21,584 bases of DNA from an uncultured Porphyromonadaceae bacterium. Lineage in GTDB: Bacteria > Bacteroidota > Bacteroidia > Bacteroidales > Muribaculaceae. The notes under the pieces were generated by a model. It saw nothing but the letters and a program-made list of their open reading frames with translations. It ran no database searches and had not been told where the DNA came from. Each line of letters begins with the position of its first letter. The first letter of the stretch is position 1. This document shows positions 6,910 to 14,822 of the stretch, one piece after another. The translations under genes and the position numbers were made by a program. The stretch is taken from positions 1-21,584 of the forward strand of contig CABUPJ010000052.1 of assembly GCA_902493335.1 (NCBI GenBank), given 5' to 3'.

Positions 6910-9294
6910 TCACAGCAGTTGTGATATCTGATAGACGGCGAAGGCCACAATCCAGGCGAAGACTGTGTTATAGATGACACTGAACGCTCCCCAGCGCCAT
7001 GAATGTGTCTCGCGGACTATGGCGACGACTGTGGCGATACAGGGGCAATAAAGCAGTATGAAGAGCATGAAGCTGAGAGCCGACGCGGGGGTGAAATCGG
7101 GCTTGCCGGTGACGGGCGAGGGGGCTGTCAGACGGTCGCTCAGACGACCTTCTGAAACTGCTTCGTTGTTTGTATATAGTACGCCGAGTGTCGAGACGAC
7201 AATCTCTTTGGCGGGTACTCCGGCGAGGGTCGCTACTGATGCGCGCCAGTGGAATCCGAGCGGTTCCATGACAGGGTTGATTGCTTTGCCCATCATCTCG
7301 AGGTAGGAGTCTCTTGTGGTGTCGATGGCTGTGTTTTCGGACGCCGGCTGATTTGCGTCTGTCCCGTCGTGGCGTGGAAAATAGTTGAGAGCCCAGACGA
7401 TGATGCTGGCTATCAGAATAGTGCCGCCCATTTTCTTGAGATACTGCACGCCTTTGCTCCATGTGTGGATGACCATGGCGCGGGCCGTAGGCATACGGTA
7501 TGGCGGAAGTTCCATGACAAAGGGAGTCTCGTCGCGTTTGAAAAGGAATTTTCTGAGCAGCCGCGCGGTTATCACGGCGGCGATGATGCCGGTCATATAG
7601 ATTGCCATGAAGACCAGTGCGGCATGTGCCGAGAAAAATGTGCCGATGAGCAGCACATAGATGGGCACACGCGCCGAACATGACATGAACGGATTGATAA
7701 GTATGGTTATCAGCCGGCTCGAATGGCTCTCGATGGTGCGAGACGATACTATGGCGGGGACGTTGCAGCCGAATCCCATGACAAGCGGTATGAACGACTT
7801 GCCGTGGAGACCGATGCGGTGCATCACCTTGTCCATGATGAATGCGGCGCGGGCCATATAGCCCGAGTCTTCCATAAACGAGATGCAGAAATATAGTATG
7901 AGGATGTTTGGCAGGAATACGATGACGCCGCCGACGCCGCCGATGATGCCGTCGGCGATGAGGTCTTTGAGCATGCCGTCGGGCATCATTTCCGCAACAA
8001 ACGAGCTGAGCGCGGCGACGCCGTCCTCGATCCATTCGACAGGGTAGGCTCCGACGAAAAATGTCGCCCAGAATATAAAGAACATTATTGCGAAAAAGAG
8101 CGGTATGCCGAAGAGTTTGTTGGTGACGAAGGCGTCGATGATGCGTGTGCGGTCGTCGTTATGGGCCGACGGCGCCGACATGGTCTCGGCGAGCGCGCCG
8201 GCGATGAAACCGTATTTCTCGGCCGCGATGGTCGCAGAAACGTCTTCGTCGGTGATTTCCTCGAGCTGGGCTTTTAGGCGGTCGCGCAGAAGCAGCAGAT
8301 CAGCACCGCCGGGAAGGGCGCGGACAGCTTTTTCGGCTTCGCTGTCGCCTTCGAGAAGCTTGATGGCGATGTAGCGGGGCGAGAAGTGACGGCCTATCTT
8401 GTCATCGGCCTTGATGGCGTCGATCAGCTTTCTGACGGCGCCCTCTATGTCGTTGCCGAGGCTGACGTGGACGTGTCTGACCGAGGTGTTGCGGCCTTCA
8501 TAGACCGAGATGACCTCGTCGAGGAGGCGGTTGACGCCCTCTCCGTTTTTGGCTACGATGGGCACCATGGGAACACCGATCATGTCGCCGAGAGTGTCGT
8601 AGTCAAGATTGACGCCGCGGTTGCGCAGCTCGTCGTACATGTTGAGCGCGATGACCATGCTGCGGTCCATGTCAATCAGCTCTGTCGTCAGATAGAGATT
8701 GCGTTCGAGATTCGAGGCGTCTACGACGTTGACGATGACGTCAGGCGTGTAGTCGCGCAGATATGTGCGTACGTAAAGCTCTTCGGGCGAATAGCTTGCA
8801 AGCGAGTAGGTACCCGGCAGGTCTATGATGTTGAATTTATATCCGTTATACTCGAACTTTCCGGCTTTGGCGTCGACGGTGACGCCGCTGTAGTTGCCGA
8901 CGTGTTCTCTCATGCCCGAGAGGGTGTTGAAGAGAGATGTCTTTCCGCAGTTGGGATTGCCTATAAGGGCGATGTTTATGATGTGGCGGCTGCTGTCGAC
9001 TATACTGCTGACATGGTCGCTGTCGTGGATCGTGCCCGAGCCGACGACGCCTGTTACCGGCGTCCCGTCATCGATTTTGACTACTTCAATCATGTGGGCT
9101 TCAGAAGCTCTCAGAGATACGTCATAGCCCATTATCGAATATTTTATAGGATCTTTGAGCGGGGCGTGCAGCACGACTTCAACCGGCCGGCCCTTGACAA
9201 AGCCCATTTCCATGACTCGTTTTCTGAAGGCTCCGTGACCGAGAATTTTGATTACAATGCCGCTCTCGCCTGTTTTTAGTTCTGATAATCTCAT
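6910..9294 (-). CDS. feoB: Fused FeoA-FeoB ferrous iron transporter
   Basis: A 794-residue inner-membrane Fe(II) importer with FeoA fused to the N-terminus, a common arrangement in Bacteroidota. FeoA SH3-like domain: about 1-75. GTPase domain: about 105-270, with G1 GNPNCGKTS (112-120), G3 DLPG (158-161) and G4 NMYD (218-221). Then a helical GDI-like region and the membrane part from about residue 390, including the conserved Cys motif GFGCNVPAI and VPAKEIVVSTLG, and a final hydrophobic segment at the C-terminus. It starts 163 bp from the divergent permease gene. No clear promoter or Fur box is visible for it. All core motifs are intact. Confidence 0.96.
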   Translation of the reverse strand: MRLSELKTGESGIVIKILGHGAFRKRVMEMGFVKGRPVEVVLHAPLKDPIKYSIMGYDVSLRASEAHMIEVVKIDDGTPVTGVVGSGTIHDSDHVSSIVDSSRHIINIALIGNPNCGKTSLFNTLSGMREHVGNYSGVTVDAKAGKFEYNGYKFNIIDLPGTYSLASYSPEELYVRTYLRDYTPDVIVNVVDASNLERNLYLTTELIDMDRSMVIALNMYDELRNRGVNLDYDTLGDMIGVPMVPIVAKNGEGVNRLLDEVISVYEGRNTSVRHVHVSLGNDIEGAVRKLIDAIKADDKIGRHFSPRYIAIKLLEGDSEAEKAVRALPGGADLLLLRDRLKAQLEEITDEDVSATIAAEKYGFIAGALAETMSAPSAHNDDRTRIIDAFVTNKLFGIPLFFAIMFFIFWATFFVGAYPVEWIEDGVAALSSFVAEMMPDGMLKDLIADGIIGGVGGVIVFLPNILILYFCISFMEDSGYMARAAFIMDKVMHRIGLHGKSFIPLVMGFGCNVPAIVSSRTIESHSSRLITILINPFMSCSARVPIYVLLIGTFFSAHAALVFMAIYMTGIIAAVITARLLRKFLFKRDETPFVMELPPYRMPTARAMVIHTWSKGVQYLKKMGGTILIASIIVWALNYFPRHDGTDANQPASENTAIDTTRDSYLEMMGKAINPVMEPLGFHWRASVATLAGVPAKEIVVSTLGVLYTNNEAVSEGRLSDRLTAPSPVTGKPDFTPASALSFMLFILLYCPCIATVVAIVRETHSWRWGAFSVIYNTVFAWIVAFAVYQISQLL

Positions 9295-9441
9295 TCCAAC
9301 ATGAATTTGGACCGCAAAATTGCAAAATTTTGGTGGAAAAATAAAATTTTTCGGCTGTTTATTTAAACTGATTTCAAATAAGAATCGGCGTCCGAGGCCA
9401 AAATTAACAATAATTAAATGAGGTCTGAAAAGTTAAAACGC

Positions 9442-9449
9442 TAACTTTG
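9442..9449 (+). promoter_or_regulatory. -7 element upstream of the ABC permease
   Basis: TAACTTTG matches the Bacteroidota TAnnTTTG box exactly. An AATG 21 nt upstream (9417-9420) is only a half match to the -33 TTTG. The box ends just 8 nt before the ATG, so the transcript would have almost no 5' leader. The rest of the divergent spacer (9295-9441) is AT-rich, with several AAAATTTTG-like stretches but no second clear box for feoAB. Confidence 0.55.
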
Positions 9450-9457
9450 TCAACATA

Positions 9458-10711
9458 ATGAATCTACAGCTTTGGATATCACATAAATTAAAACTCACGG
9501 GCTCAGAAGGTGGCAGTGTGTCGACCGGTGTCGTCATCGCGGTCGCCGGCGTGGCGCTCGCTTTGGTCATCATGGTGCTGACGCTGGCTGTCGTGCTCGG
9601 TTTCAAGCATGAGATCGCCGACAAGCTGACAGGCTTTGATGCCAAGGTGTTTGTCGAGCCGGCGTATGACCCCGACGCCAATGCCCTCGAAGACTATATT
9701 ACGCTGTCGCCCGTCATAGAACAGGCTGTCGCAGGGGCCGGTGTCACCGCGCCACTGTCGCTGACATTCAAACAGCCGGGAATATTGAAGACCGACAGTG
9801 ATTTTTCGGGCGTTGTCTTTGTCGGTCATGACTGTAGCCATGACGCGGCGTTTGAGAAAGCCAATATCATTGACGGAGTGTTTCCCGATTATGACGATAG
9901 ATCGACGGTCAATGACATCGTCATCTCGCAGTCGTCGTCGGATGCCCTCGGTCTTGCGGTCGGCGACAAACTCTATTCATGCTTCTTTGTAGACGGCAAG
10001 CTAAAGACACGCCGCCACAGCGTCGCGGGCATCTACCGCTCTGACCTCGGCGAGTATGACAATGTCGTGGTCTATGCTTCGCTGCGCGGTCTTCAGAAGA
10101 TAGCCGGCGTCGACTCGCTCACCGGCACGAGACTTGAGATATCAGATATCGCCGATGACGATATTGATGCCGTGTCAGGTGCCGTGTCAGATGCACTTGC
10201 AGCGGCGTATCATAGTCGCCGCACTGAAAAATATTATCCGGTGTCAGACATTCATCAGACCGGAGCCATTTATTTCAACTGGCTCGGGCTGCTTGACACC
10301 AACGTGGTCGTCATATTCGTACTGATGCTATGTGTGGCGGCCTTCACTCTCGTTTCGAGCCTGTTTATGATTATCCTCGACCGCATCCGCACAATAGGTC
10401 TGCTCCGCGCGCTCGGGCTGCCGCGCGCGGGTGTGAGGAACATATTCATCTATATGGGCATGAGACTTGTCGGGCTGGGCCTGCTTATAGGCAACGTTGC
10501 CGCCATCGGTCTGCTGTTTGTCCAGCATAAGTTCAGACTTGTCAGTCTTGATCCCGAGATGTACTATCTGAGATATGTGCCGGTCGAATTCAGCTGGTGG
10601 GGCATTGCCGCCATAAATATTGGCATAGTTGTTGCAGCATGGGCAATTATGATAATCCCCGCGATGTCGGCTGCGCGTGTCGACCCGGCGAAAACGATGC
10701 AGTTTGAATAA
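9458..10711 (+). CDS. ABC transporter permease, LolC/LolE-MacB (FtsX-like) family
   Basis: A 417-residue inner-membrane permease. Layout: TM1 at about 24-48, a large periplasmic domain (about 50-270), then three TM segments at about 281-305, 330-355 and 375-400, ending in SAARVDPAKTMQFE, a C-terminus typical of the LolC/E and MacB permeases. In this family the protein works with a LolD/MacB-type ATPase in lipoprotein release or in mechanotransmission and export. No ATPase gene is adjacent, so the partner must be encoded elsewhere. The N-terminus MNLQLWISHKL is typical and supports the chosen start despite the very short leader. Confidence 0.88.
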   Translation: MNLQLWISHKLKLTGSEGGSVSTGVVIAVAGVALALVIMVLTLAVVLGFKHEIADKLTGFDAKVFVEPAYDPDANALEDYITLSPVIEQAVAGAGVTAPLSLTFKQPGILKTDSDFSGVVFVGHDCSHDAAFEKANIIDGVFPDYDDRSTVNDIVISQSSSDALGLAVGDKLYSCFFVDGKLKTRRHSVAGIYRSDLGEYDNVVVYASLRGLQKIAGVDSLTGTRLEISDIADDDIDAVSGAVSDALAAAYHSRRTEKYYPVSDIHQTGAIYFNWLGLLDTNVVVIFVLMLCVAAFTLVSSLFMIILDRIRTIGLLRALGLPRAGVRNIFIYMGMRLVGLGLLIGNVAAIGLLFVQHKFRLVSLDPEMYYLRYVPVEFSWWGIAAINIGIVVAAWAIMIIPAMSAARVDPAKTMQFE

Positions 10712-10783
10712 ATACATCCCCGGTGACATCTTTTATCGGCCGACGTTTGTTTATTTTAAGAGATATAATTAAAATTAATTCAT

Positions 10784-10791
10784 TATTTTTG
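10784..10791 (+). promoter_or_regulatory. -7 element upstream of rsfS
   Basis: TATTTTTG matches TAnnTTTG and lies 27 nt before the rsfS ATG in an AT-rich 107-bp spacer. No TTTG at the consensus distance is seen. It probably serves rsfS and ftsH. Confidence 0.45.
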
Positions 10792-10818
10792 TTGCCTGAA
10801 ATAATATAATCAGAGTAA

Positions 10819-11178
10819 ATGACAGATAACAACACATTACAGGAGCTTATAATCGAAGGTATTACAGACCGTAAGGGTAAAAAAATAACAGTAGTTGATA
10901 TGTCGCGCATCGAATCGGCGGCCGCATCGAAATTCATCATAGCCGAAGGCACATCGTCAATGCAGGTCGCTGCCATAGCCGACAGTGTCAGGGAATATGT
11001 CCAGAAAAACGGTGATATAAAGCCGTATAATTATGACGGTTATCAGAATGCCGAATGGATTGTCATCGACTATGGCGACACTCTTGTCCATATCTTCGTG
11101 CCCGAAGCCCGTCAGCGCTATAATCTCGAGGATCTGTGGAGCGACGCAGTCATCACGGAAGTCCCCGATCTCGACTAA
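10819..11178 (+). CDS. rsfS: Ribosome silencing factor RsfS
   Basis: A 119-residue RsfS/Iojap/DUF143 protein that binds uL14 on the large ribosomal subunit and blocks subunit joining when nutrients are limited. Family features: KKITVVDMSRIESAAASKFI at the front, and WIVIDYGDTLVHIFVPEARQ then RYNLEDLW near the C-terminus. It is the usual length. It sits 27 bp before ftsH; the rsfS-ftsH pairing is common in Bacteroidota, which supports the call and suggests an operon. Confidence 0.95.
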   Translation: MTDNNTLQELIIEGITDRKGKKITVVDMSRIESAAASKFIIAEGTSSMQVAAIADSVREYVQKNGDIKPYNYDGYQNAEWIVIDYGDTLVHIFVPEARQRYNLEDLWSDAVITEVPDLD

Positions 11179-11205
11179 CAGATAAAAATCACATAACAAT
11201 ACAAT

Positions 11206-13290
11206 ATGCCACTCCCTAATTCAAACAACTCCAACAATAAAAAAGGGCCTATCAAATTCAGCATGTACTGGATGTATGCGCTGGTGCTCGTTTTTATTGC
11301 CGGAGTCTATTTCATGGAAGACAAATCGATAACCAAGGAAGTCAGCTATTCTGATTTCGAGAAGTATGTCGAGCAGGACCATGGAATCACCAAAATCATA
11401 GTATATTCCGACAAAAAGGAAGCCGAAGGTTTTCTGTCAGACTCGCTGGCCTCGGCTCTGTTGCCTAATAGCCAGTTTAAGCCCGGTAATGGTGCAGTGC
11501 CCAAAGTCATCACCGATATACCGTCGGCCGACAAGATCAGCTCGAAAATCGAGGAGTGGCAAAGACAGGGCGCTTTCAAAGGCGAAGTCAAGTATGAGAA
11601 GAGCGGCGCCATGTCGTCGATACTGTGGACCTACGGCCCGTTTCTGCTTCTCATAGTCTTCTGGTTCTATATTATGCGCCGCATGTCGGGTGGCGGCGGT
11701 GCGGGCGGCGGAGGCGGCGTGTTCAGCGTCGGCAAGTCGAAAGCGCAGCTCTTCGACAAGGACAATGCCGTCAAGGTGACATTCAAGGATGTCGCCGGTC
11801 TGTCTGAGGCCAAAACCGAGATAGAGGAGATTGTCGAGTTTCTCAAGAATCCCAAACGATATACCGACCTCGGCGGCAAGATACCCAAGGGCGCTCTCCT
11901 TGTAGGCCCTCCCGGTACGGGCAAGACATTGCTGGCCAAGGCCGTCGCAGGCGAAGCCAATGTGCCTTTCTTCTCGATGTCGGGCAGCGACTTCGTCGAG
12001 ATGTTTGTCGGCGTTGGCGCCTCGCGTGTGCGTGACCTCTTCCGTCAGGCCAAGGAGAAGGCTCCGTGTATCGTCTTTATCGACGAGATCGACGCAGTGG
12101 GTCGCGCCCGTGGCCGTAATCCCAACATGGGCTCGAACGACGAACGCGAGAACACGCTCAACCAGCTCCTCACCGAGATGGACGGTTTCGGCAGCAACAG
12201 CGGTGTCATTATCCTTGCCGCCACCAACCGTGCCGACATCCTCGACAAGGCGCTTCTGCGTGCCGGTCGTTTCGACCGTCAGATCTATGTCGATCTGCCC
12301 GACCTCAACGACCGTGTCGCCATCTTCAAGGTACATCTCCAGAAAATCAAAATCGACGACACTCTCGACATCGATCTTCTGGCGCGTCAGACGCCTGGCT
12401 TCTCGGGCGCCGACATCGCCAATGTGTGCAACGAGGCCGCTCTTATCGCCGCGCGTCATAACAAACCGTCGGTCGGCAAAGACGATTTCATCGCGGCTGT
12501 CGACCGTATCATCGGCGGTCTTGAGAAACGCTCGAAAATCACAACCGACGAAGAGAAGCGCGCCATCGCCATCCACGAGGCCGGTCATGCGACCGTGTCG
12601 TGGCATCTGAGATATGCCAATCCTCTTATTAAGGTCACCATCGTGCCGCGCGGCAAGGCCCTCGGCGCCGCATGGTATCTGCCTGAAGAACGTCAGATTA
12701 CTCCGACACAGGCTCTGCTCGATGAAATATGCTCGACTCTCGGCGGACGTGCCGCTGAAGAACTCTTCCTCGGCCATATATCAACCGGCGCGGCCAACGA
12801 CCTCGAGCGTGTGACGAAGCAGGCTTATGCGATGGTGGTATACTACGGCATGAGCGACCAGCTGCCCAATCTCTGCTACTATGACTCGACCGGACAGGAC
12901 TATGGCTTTTCGAAGCCCTACAGCGACGAGCGCGCCAAGATCATAGACCAGGAAGTGTCGCGCATCATCGCCGAACAGTATGAGCGCGCCAAGTCGATAC
13001 TTAAGGAGCACGCCGCCGGCCATAACCGGCTCGCCGACGTGCTCATCACCCGCGAGGTCATCTTTACCGAAGATGTCGAGAATATCTTCGGCAAACGTCC
13101 ATGGGTTTCGCGTACTGATGAGATTCTTGCCGCCAAGGCCGTCACGGACGGCTCGTCTGAGGATGGTCATGACGTCACCGATGTCGATGCCAAAGATGTG
13201 ACGGACGGTGCTGACACGGCAGCCGGAGGCTCTGACGCGGACAATGGCCCGGACGGCAAAGAGGCCCTGCCTCCGCCATTCCCCGGATGA
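11206..13290 (+). CDS. ftsH: ATP-dependent zinc metalloprotease FtsH
   Basis: A 694-residue membrane-anchored AAA+ protease that degrades unfolded and short-lived membrane and cytosolic proteins. TM1 is at about 20-37, the periplasmic domain at 40-135, and TM2 at about 138-158, followed by a Gly-rich linker (161-171). The AAA module contains Walker A GPPGTGKT (234-241), pore motif MFVGVG (266-271), Walker B IVFIDEID (289-296) and the SRH around 338-358. The protease domain contains HEAGH (457-461) and the third zinc-ligand region TGAANDLERVT. The last 45 residues form an acidic, Asp/Gly-rich tail ending in PPPFPG, probably disordered. A cdsA gene often follows ftsH in this phylum but is absent here. 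Confidence 0.97.
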   Translation: MPLPNSNNSNNKKGPIKFSMYWMYALVLVFIAGVYFMEDKSITKEVSYSDFEKYVEQDHGITKIIVYSDKKEAEGFLSDSLASALLPNSQFKPGNGAVPKVITDIPSADKISSKIEEWQRQGAFKGEVKYEKSGAMSSILWTYGPFLLLIVFWFYIMRRMSGGGGAGGGGGVFSVGKSKAQLFDKDNAVKVTFKDVAGLSEAKTEIEEIVEFLKNPKRYTDLGGKIPKGALLVGPPGTGKTLLAKAVAGEANVPFFSMSGSDFVEMFVGVGASRVRDLFRQAKEKAPCIVFIDEIDAVGRARGRNPNMGSNDERENTLNQLLTEMDGFGSNSGVIILAATNRADILDKALLRAGRFDRQIYVDLPDLNDRVAIFKVHLQKIKIDDTLDIDLLARQTPGFSGADIANVCNEAALIAARHNKPSVGKDDFIAAVDRIIGGLEKRSKITTDEEKRAIAIHEAGHATVSWHLRYANPLIKVTIVPRGKALGAAWYLPEERQITPTQALLDEICSTLGGRAAEELFLGHISTGAANDLERVTKQAYAMVVYYGMSDQLPNLCYYDSTGQDYGFSKPYSDERAKIIDQEVSRIIAEQYERAKSILKEHAAGHNRLADVLITREVIFTEDVENIFGKRPWVSRTDEILAAKAVTDGSSEDGHDVTDVDAKDVTDGADTAAGGSDADNGPDGKEALPPPFPG

Positions 13291-13298
13291 TGTGAACA

Positions 13299-13368
13299 TT
13301 TCATAATCTGCATGGTTACTATTATATAATTACTGGTATTATTAATCGTATTATGCAGATTTATGAAA
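13299..13368 (+). promoter_or_regulatory. Inverted repeat covering the start codon of the choloylglycine hydrolase gene
   Basis: TTTCATAATCTGCAT (13299-13313) is complementary to ATGCAGATTTATGAAA (13353-13368) over 15 pairs with one bulged base; the loop is 39 nt. The right arm contains the ATG (13363-13365) and the next codon of the hydrolase gene. In the mRNA this would hide the start. There is no T-tract, so it is not an ordinary terminator for ftsH. A protein-binding palindrome or an invertible segment is also conceivable. Confidence 0.6.
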
Positions 13369-14406
13369 CTATTTAAACTTATCGCATTGTCGGCTGTGGC
13401 TCTGATGGGTATTCAGACCGCCAGCCCGTGCTCGCGAGTAGTCTTTCTCGGCGACAGCACGACAAATTATGTGATGGTCGGCCGAACGCTTGACTGGCGC
13501 ACGCCCATTCCGACCAATCTATATGTGTATCCCCGCGGTGTCGAAAAGCAGAGCATGCCTTCGGGTCCGATGCTCACATGGACGTCGCAATACGGCAGTG
13601 TCGTTGCCGTCGGTTATGACGGAGGTGTCACCGAGGGTATGAACGAGGCCGGTCTTGTCGTCAACGGGCTTTTCTGTAAAGGCACTATATATAAAGAGGC
13701 GATCGGCAACAACGATATGCCCGTGATGAGTCTGTCGATGTTTGTCAGCTACTTCCTCGACCACTTCGCTACGGTCGGCGAGGTTTCGGCGTGGCTCGCC
13801 GATAATCAGTTCGCCATTTTCGGCAAGACTTTTGACGGAGGCACCGCCTCGACTCTCCACTGGGCCATGACAGACAAGAGCGGCGAGACGCTTGTGCTCG
13901 AATATGTCGACGGCAATCTCAATCTGTATAAATCACGCGACCTTCAGGTCATGACCAATGATCCGCCTATGCCTCAGATGCAGGCCATCGACAAGTACTG
14001 GCAGGGGGTAGGGGGCGTCAATATGCTCCCGGGTACGGTCAGGAGTGCCGACAGATTTGTAAGAGCATCGTTTTTTATCAAGCATGTCCCCGATAATGTC
14101 GGATATGACGCAGCCTTGGGTTCGCTCGCCAGCATCATGGGTACGGTTTCAGTTCCGTATGGTTATGAAATCGTGGGAGAGCCTAATGTCTCTTCGACAC
14201 AGTGGCGGAGCATCGCTGACAGTCCCGGCGGCAAATACTATTTTAAGTTTGCAGACTCGCTGTCGACATTCTGGGTTGATCTGAGCCGTATGATGCTTAA
14301 TCCCGGCGCGCCGATTCTGAAGCTTGACACAAACAAGCACACTGACTTCAGCGGCTGCGTCAACCATCTGTTTAAAAAATCAGCCGGTTTCACGCCAATG
14401 TGGTGA
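13363..14406 (+). CDS. Choloylglycine hydrolase / penicillin V acylase-family amidase, secreted
   Basis: A 347-residue Ntn-type linear amide hydrolase; relatives deconjugate bile salts or cleave penicillin V or N-acyl compounds. An N-terminal signal peptide (hydrophobic core about 5-17) ends near SPC, so cleavage would expose Cys23 as the N-terminal nucleophile. Other family residues fit: GRTLDW with Arg41 and Asp44, GMNEAGL with Asn94, the ND pair at Asn199, and SADRFVRASF with Arg231. The protein is likely periplasmic. It follows ftsH by 72 bp with no obvious promoter, and is closed by a terminator. Bile-salt hydrolase is the natural guess for a gut bacterium, but substrate cannot be decided from these motifs. 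Confidence 0.88.
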   Translation: MKLFKLIALSAVALMGIQTASPCSRVVFLGDSTTNYVMVGRTLDWRTPIPTNLYVYPRGVEKQSMPSGPMLTWTSQYGSVVAVGYDGGVTEGMNEAGLVVNGLFCKGTIYKEAIGNNDMPVMSLSMFVSYFLDHFATVGEVSAWLADNQFAIFGKTFDGGTASTLHWAMTDKSGETLVLEYVDGNLNLYKSRDLQVMTNDPPMPQMQAIDKYWQGVGGVNMLPGTVRSADRFVRASFFIKHVPDNVGYDAALGSLASIMGTVSVPYGYEIVGEPNVSSTQWRSIADSPGGKYYFKFADSLSTFWVDLSRMMLNPGAPILKLDTNKHTDFSGCVNHLFKKSAGFTPMW

Positions 14407-14452
14407 TACCGGACAGGCACGACCTCTATATCATCATACTTGATTTTGATAT

Positions 14453-14490
14453 GCCCGATGACTCCGGTTTGGAGTTTTCGGGCTATTTTT
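14453..14490 (+). terminator. Intrinsic terminator after the choloylglycine hydrolase gene
   Basis: GCCCGA (14453-14458) pairs with TCGGGC (14478-14483), with an inner GACTCC/GGAGTT helix between them, followed by TATTTTT (14484-14490). It lies about 47 nt after the stop codon. Confidence 0.75.
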
Positions 14491-14566
14491 GTTCAGTTTG
14501 TCTAAATGTCTTTAAAAGACCTTGTTTGAGAGATTGTATAATCTATTTAACACTATTTAACTGCGG

Positions 14567-14602
14567 TTTGGTTTATTTTTAAAAATAAGTGTTATAACTT
14601 TA
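14567..14602 (+). promoter_or_regulatory. Putative susC promoter with palindrome, followed by a long AT-rich leader
   Basis: TTTG (14567-14570) and TAACTTTA (14595-14602) resemble the -33 and -7 boxes, but the spacing is 24 nt and the last base of the -7 box is A, so the match is imperfect. A perfect 16-bp palindrome (TTATTTTT/AAAAATAA, 14573-14588) lies between them. The 220 nt from here to the susC ATG are A-rich and hold no gene and no strong hairpin. Upstream, 14491-14566 contains only small hairpins (AGATT-GTAT-AATCT at 14531-14544). Confidence 0.4.
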
Positions 14603-14822
14603 GCACGGAAAAAAGTAGACAAATCAAACAAATGACCCTCTAACAAGGATGTCAGAAGAGATATAAAAGCTAAAAATGAATAGCATAGTTATTAATTTTT
14701 AACAATATTAATTAAAAAGATGTAGACAAAAATACAGATTATTTAGCAGAAGTCTATTGGAAAAATAGAGAACCACAAAATATAATACCTTGAAAATTAA
14801 GACAAATTAATTATCAAATCCA

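Noticed and set aside
8386..9279. A 297-codon open frame on the plus strand inside feoAB.
   Set aside because: It is antisense to the FeoA and GTPase domains, and its translation has no recognisable domain; a by-product of codon bias.
9295..9441. A Fur box or other iron operator before feoAB.
   Set aside because: The spacer is AT-rich with many AAAATTTT-like stretches, but I could not find a convincing 19-bp Fur-type palindrome.
11437..12777. A 446-codon open frame on the minus strand inside ftsH.
   Set aside because: It is antisense to the AAA and protease domains of FtsH, whose motifs are all intact on the plus strand; the frame is open because of the codon bias of ftsH.
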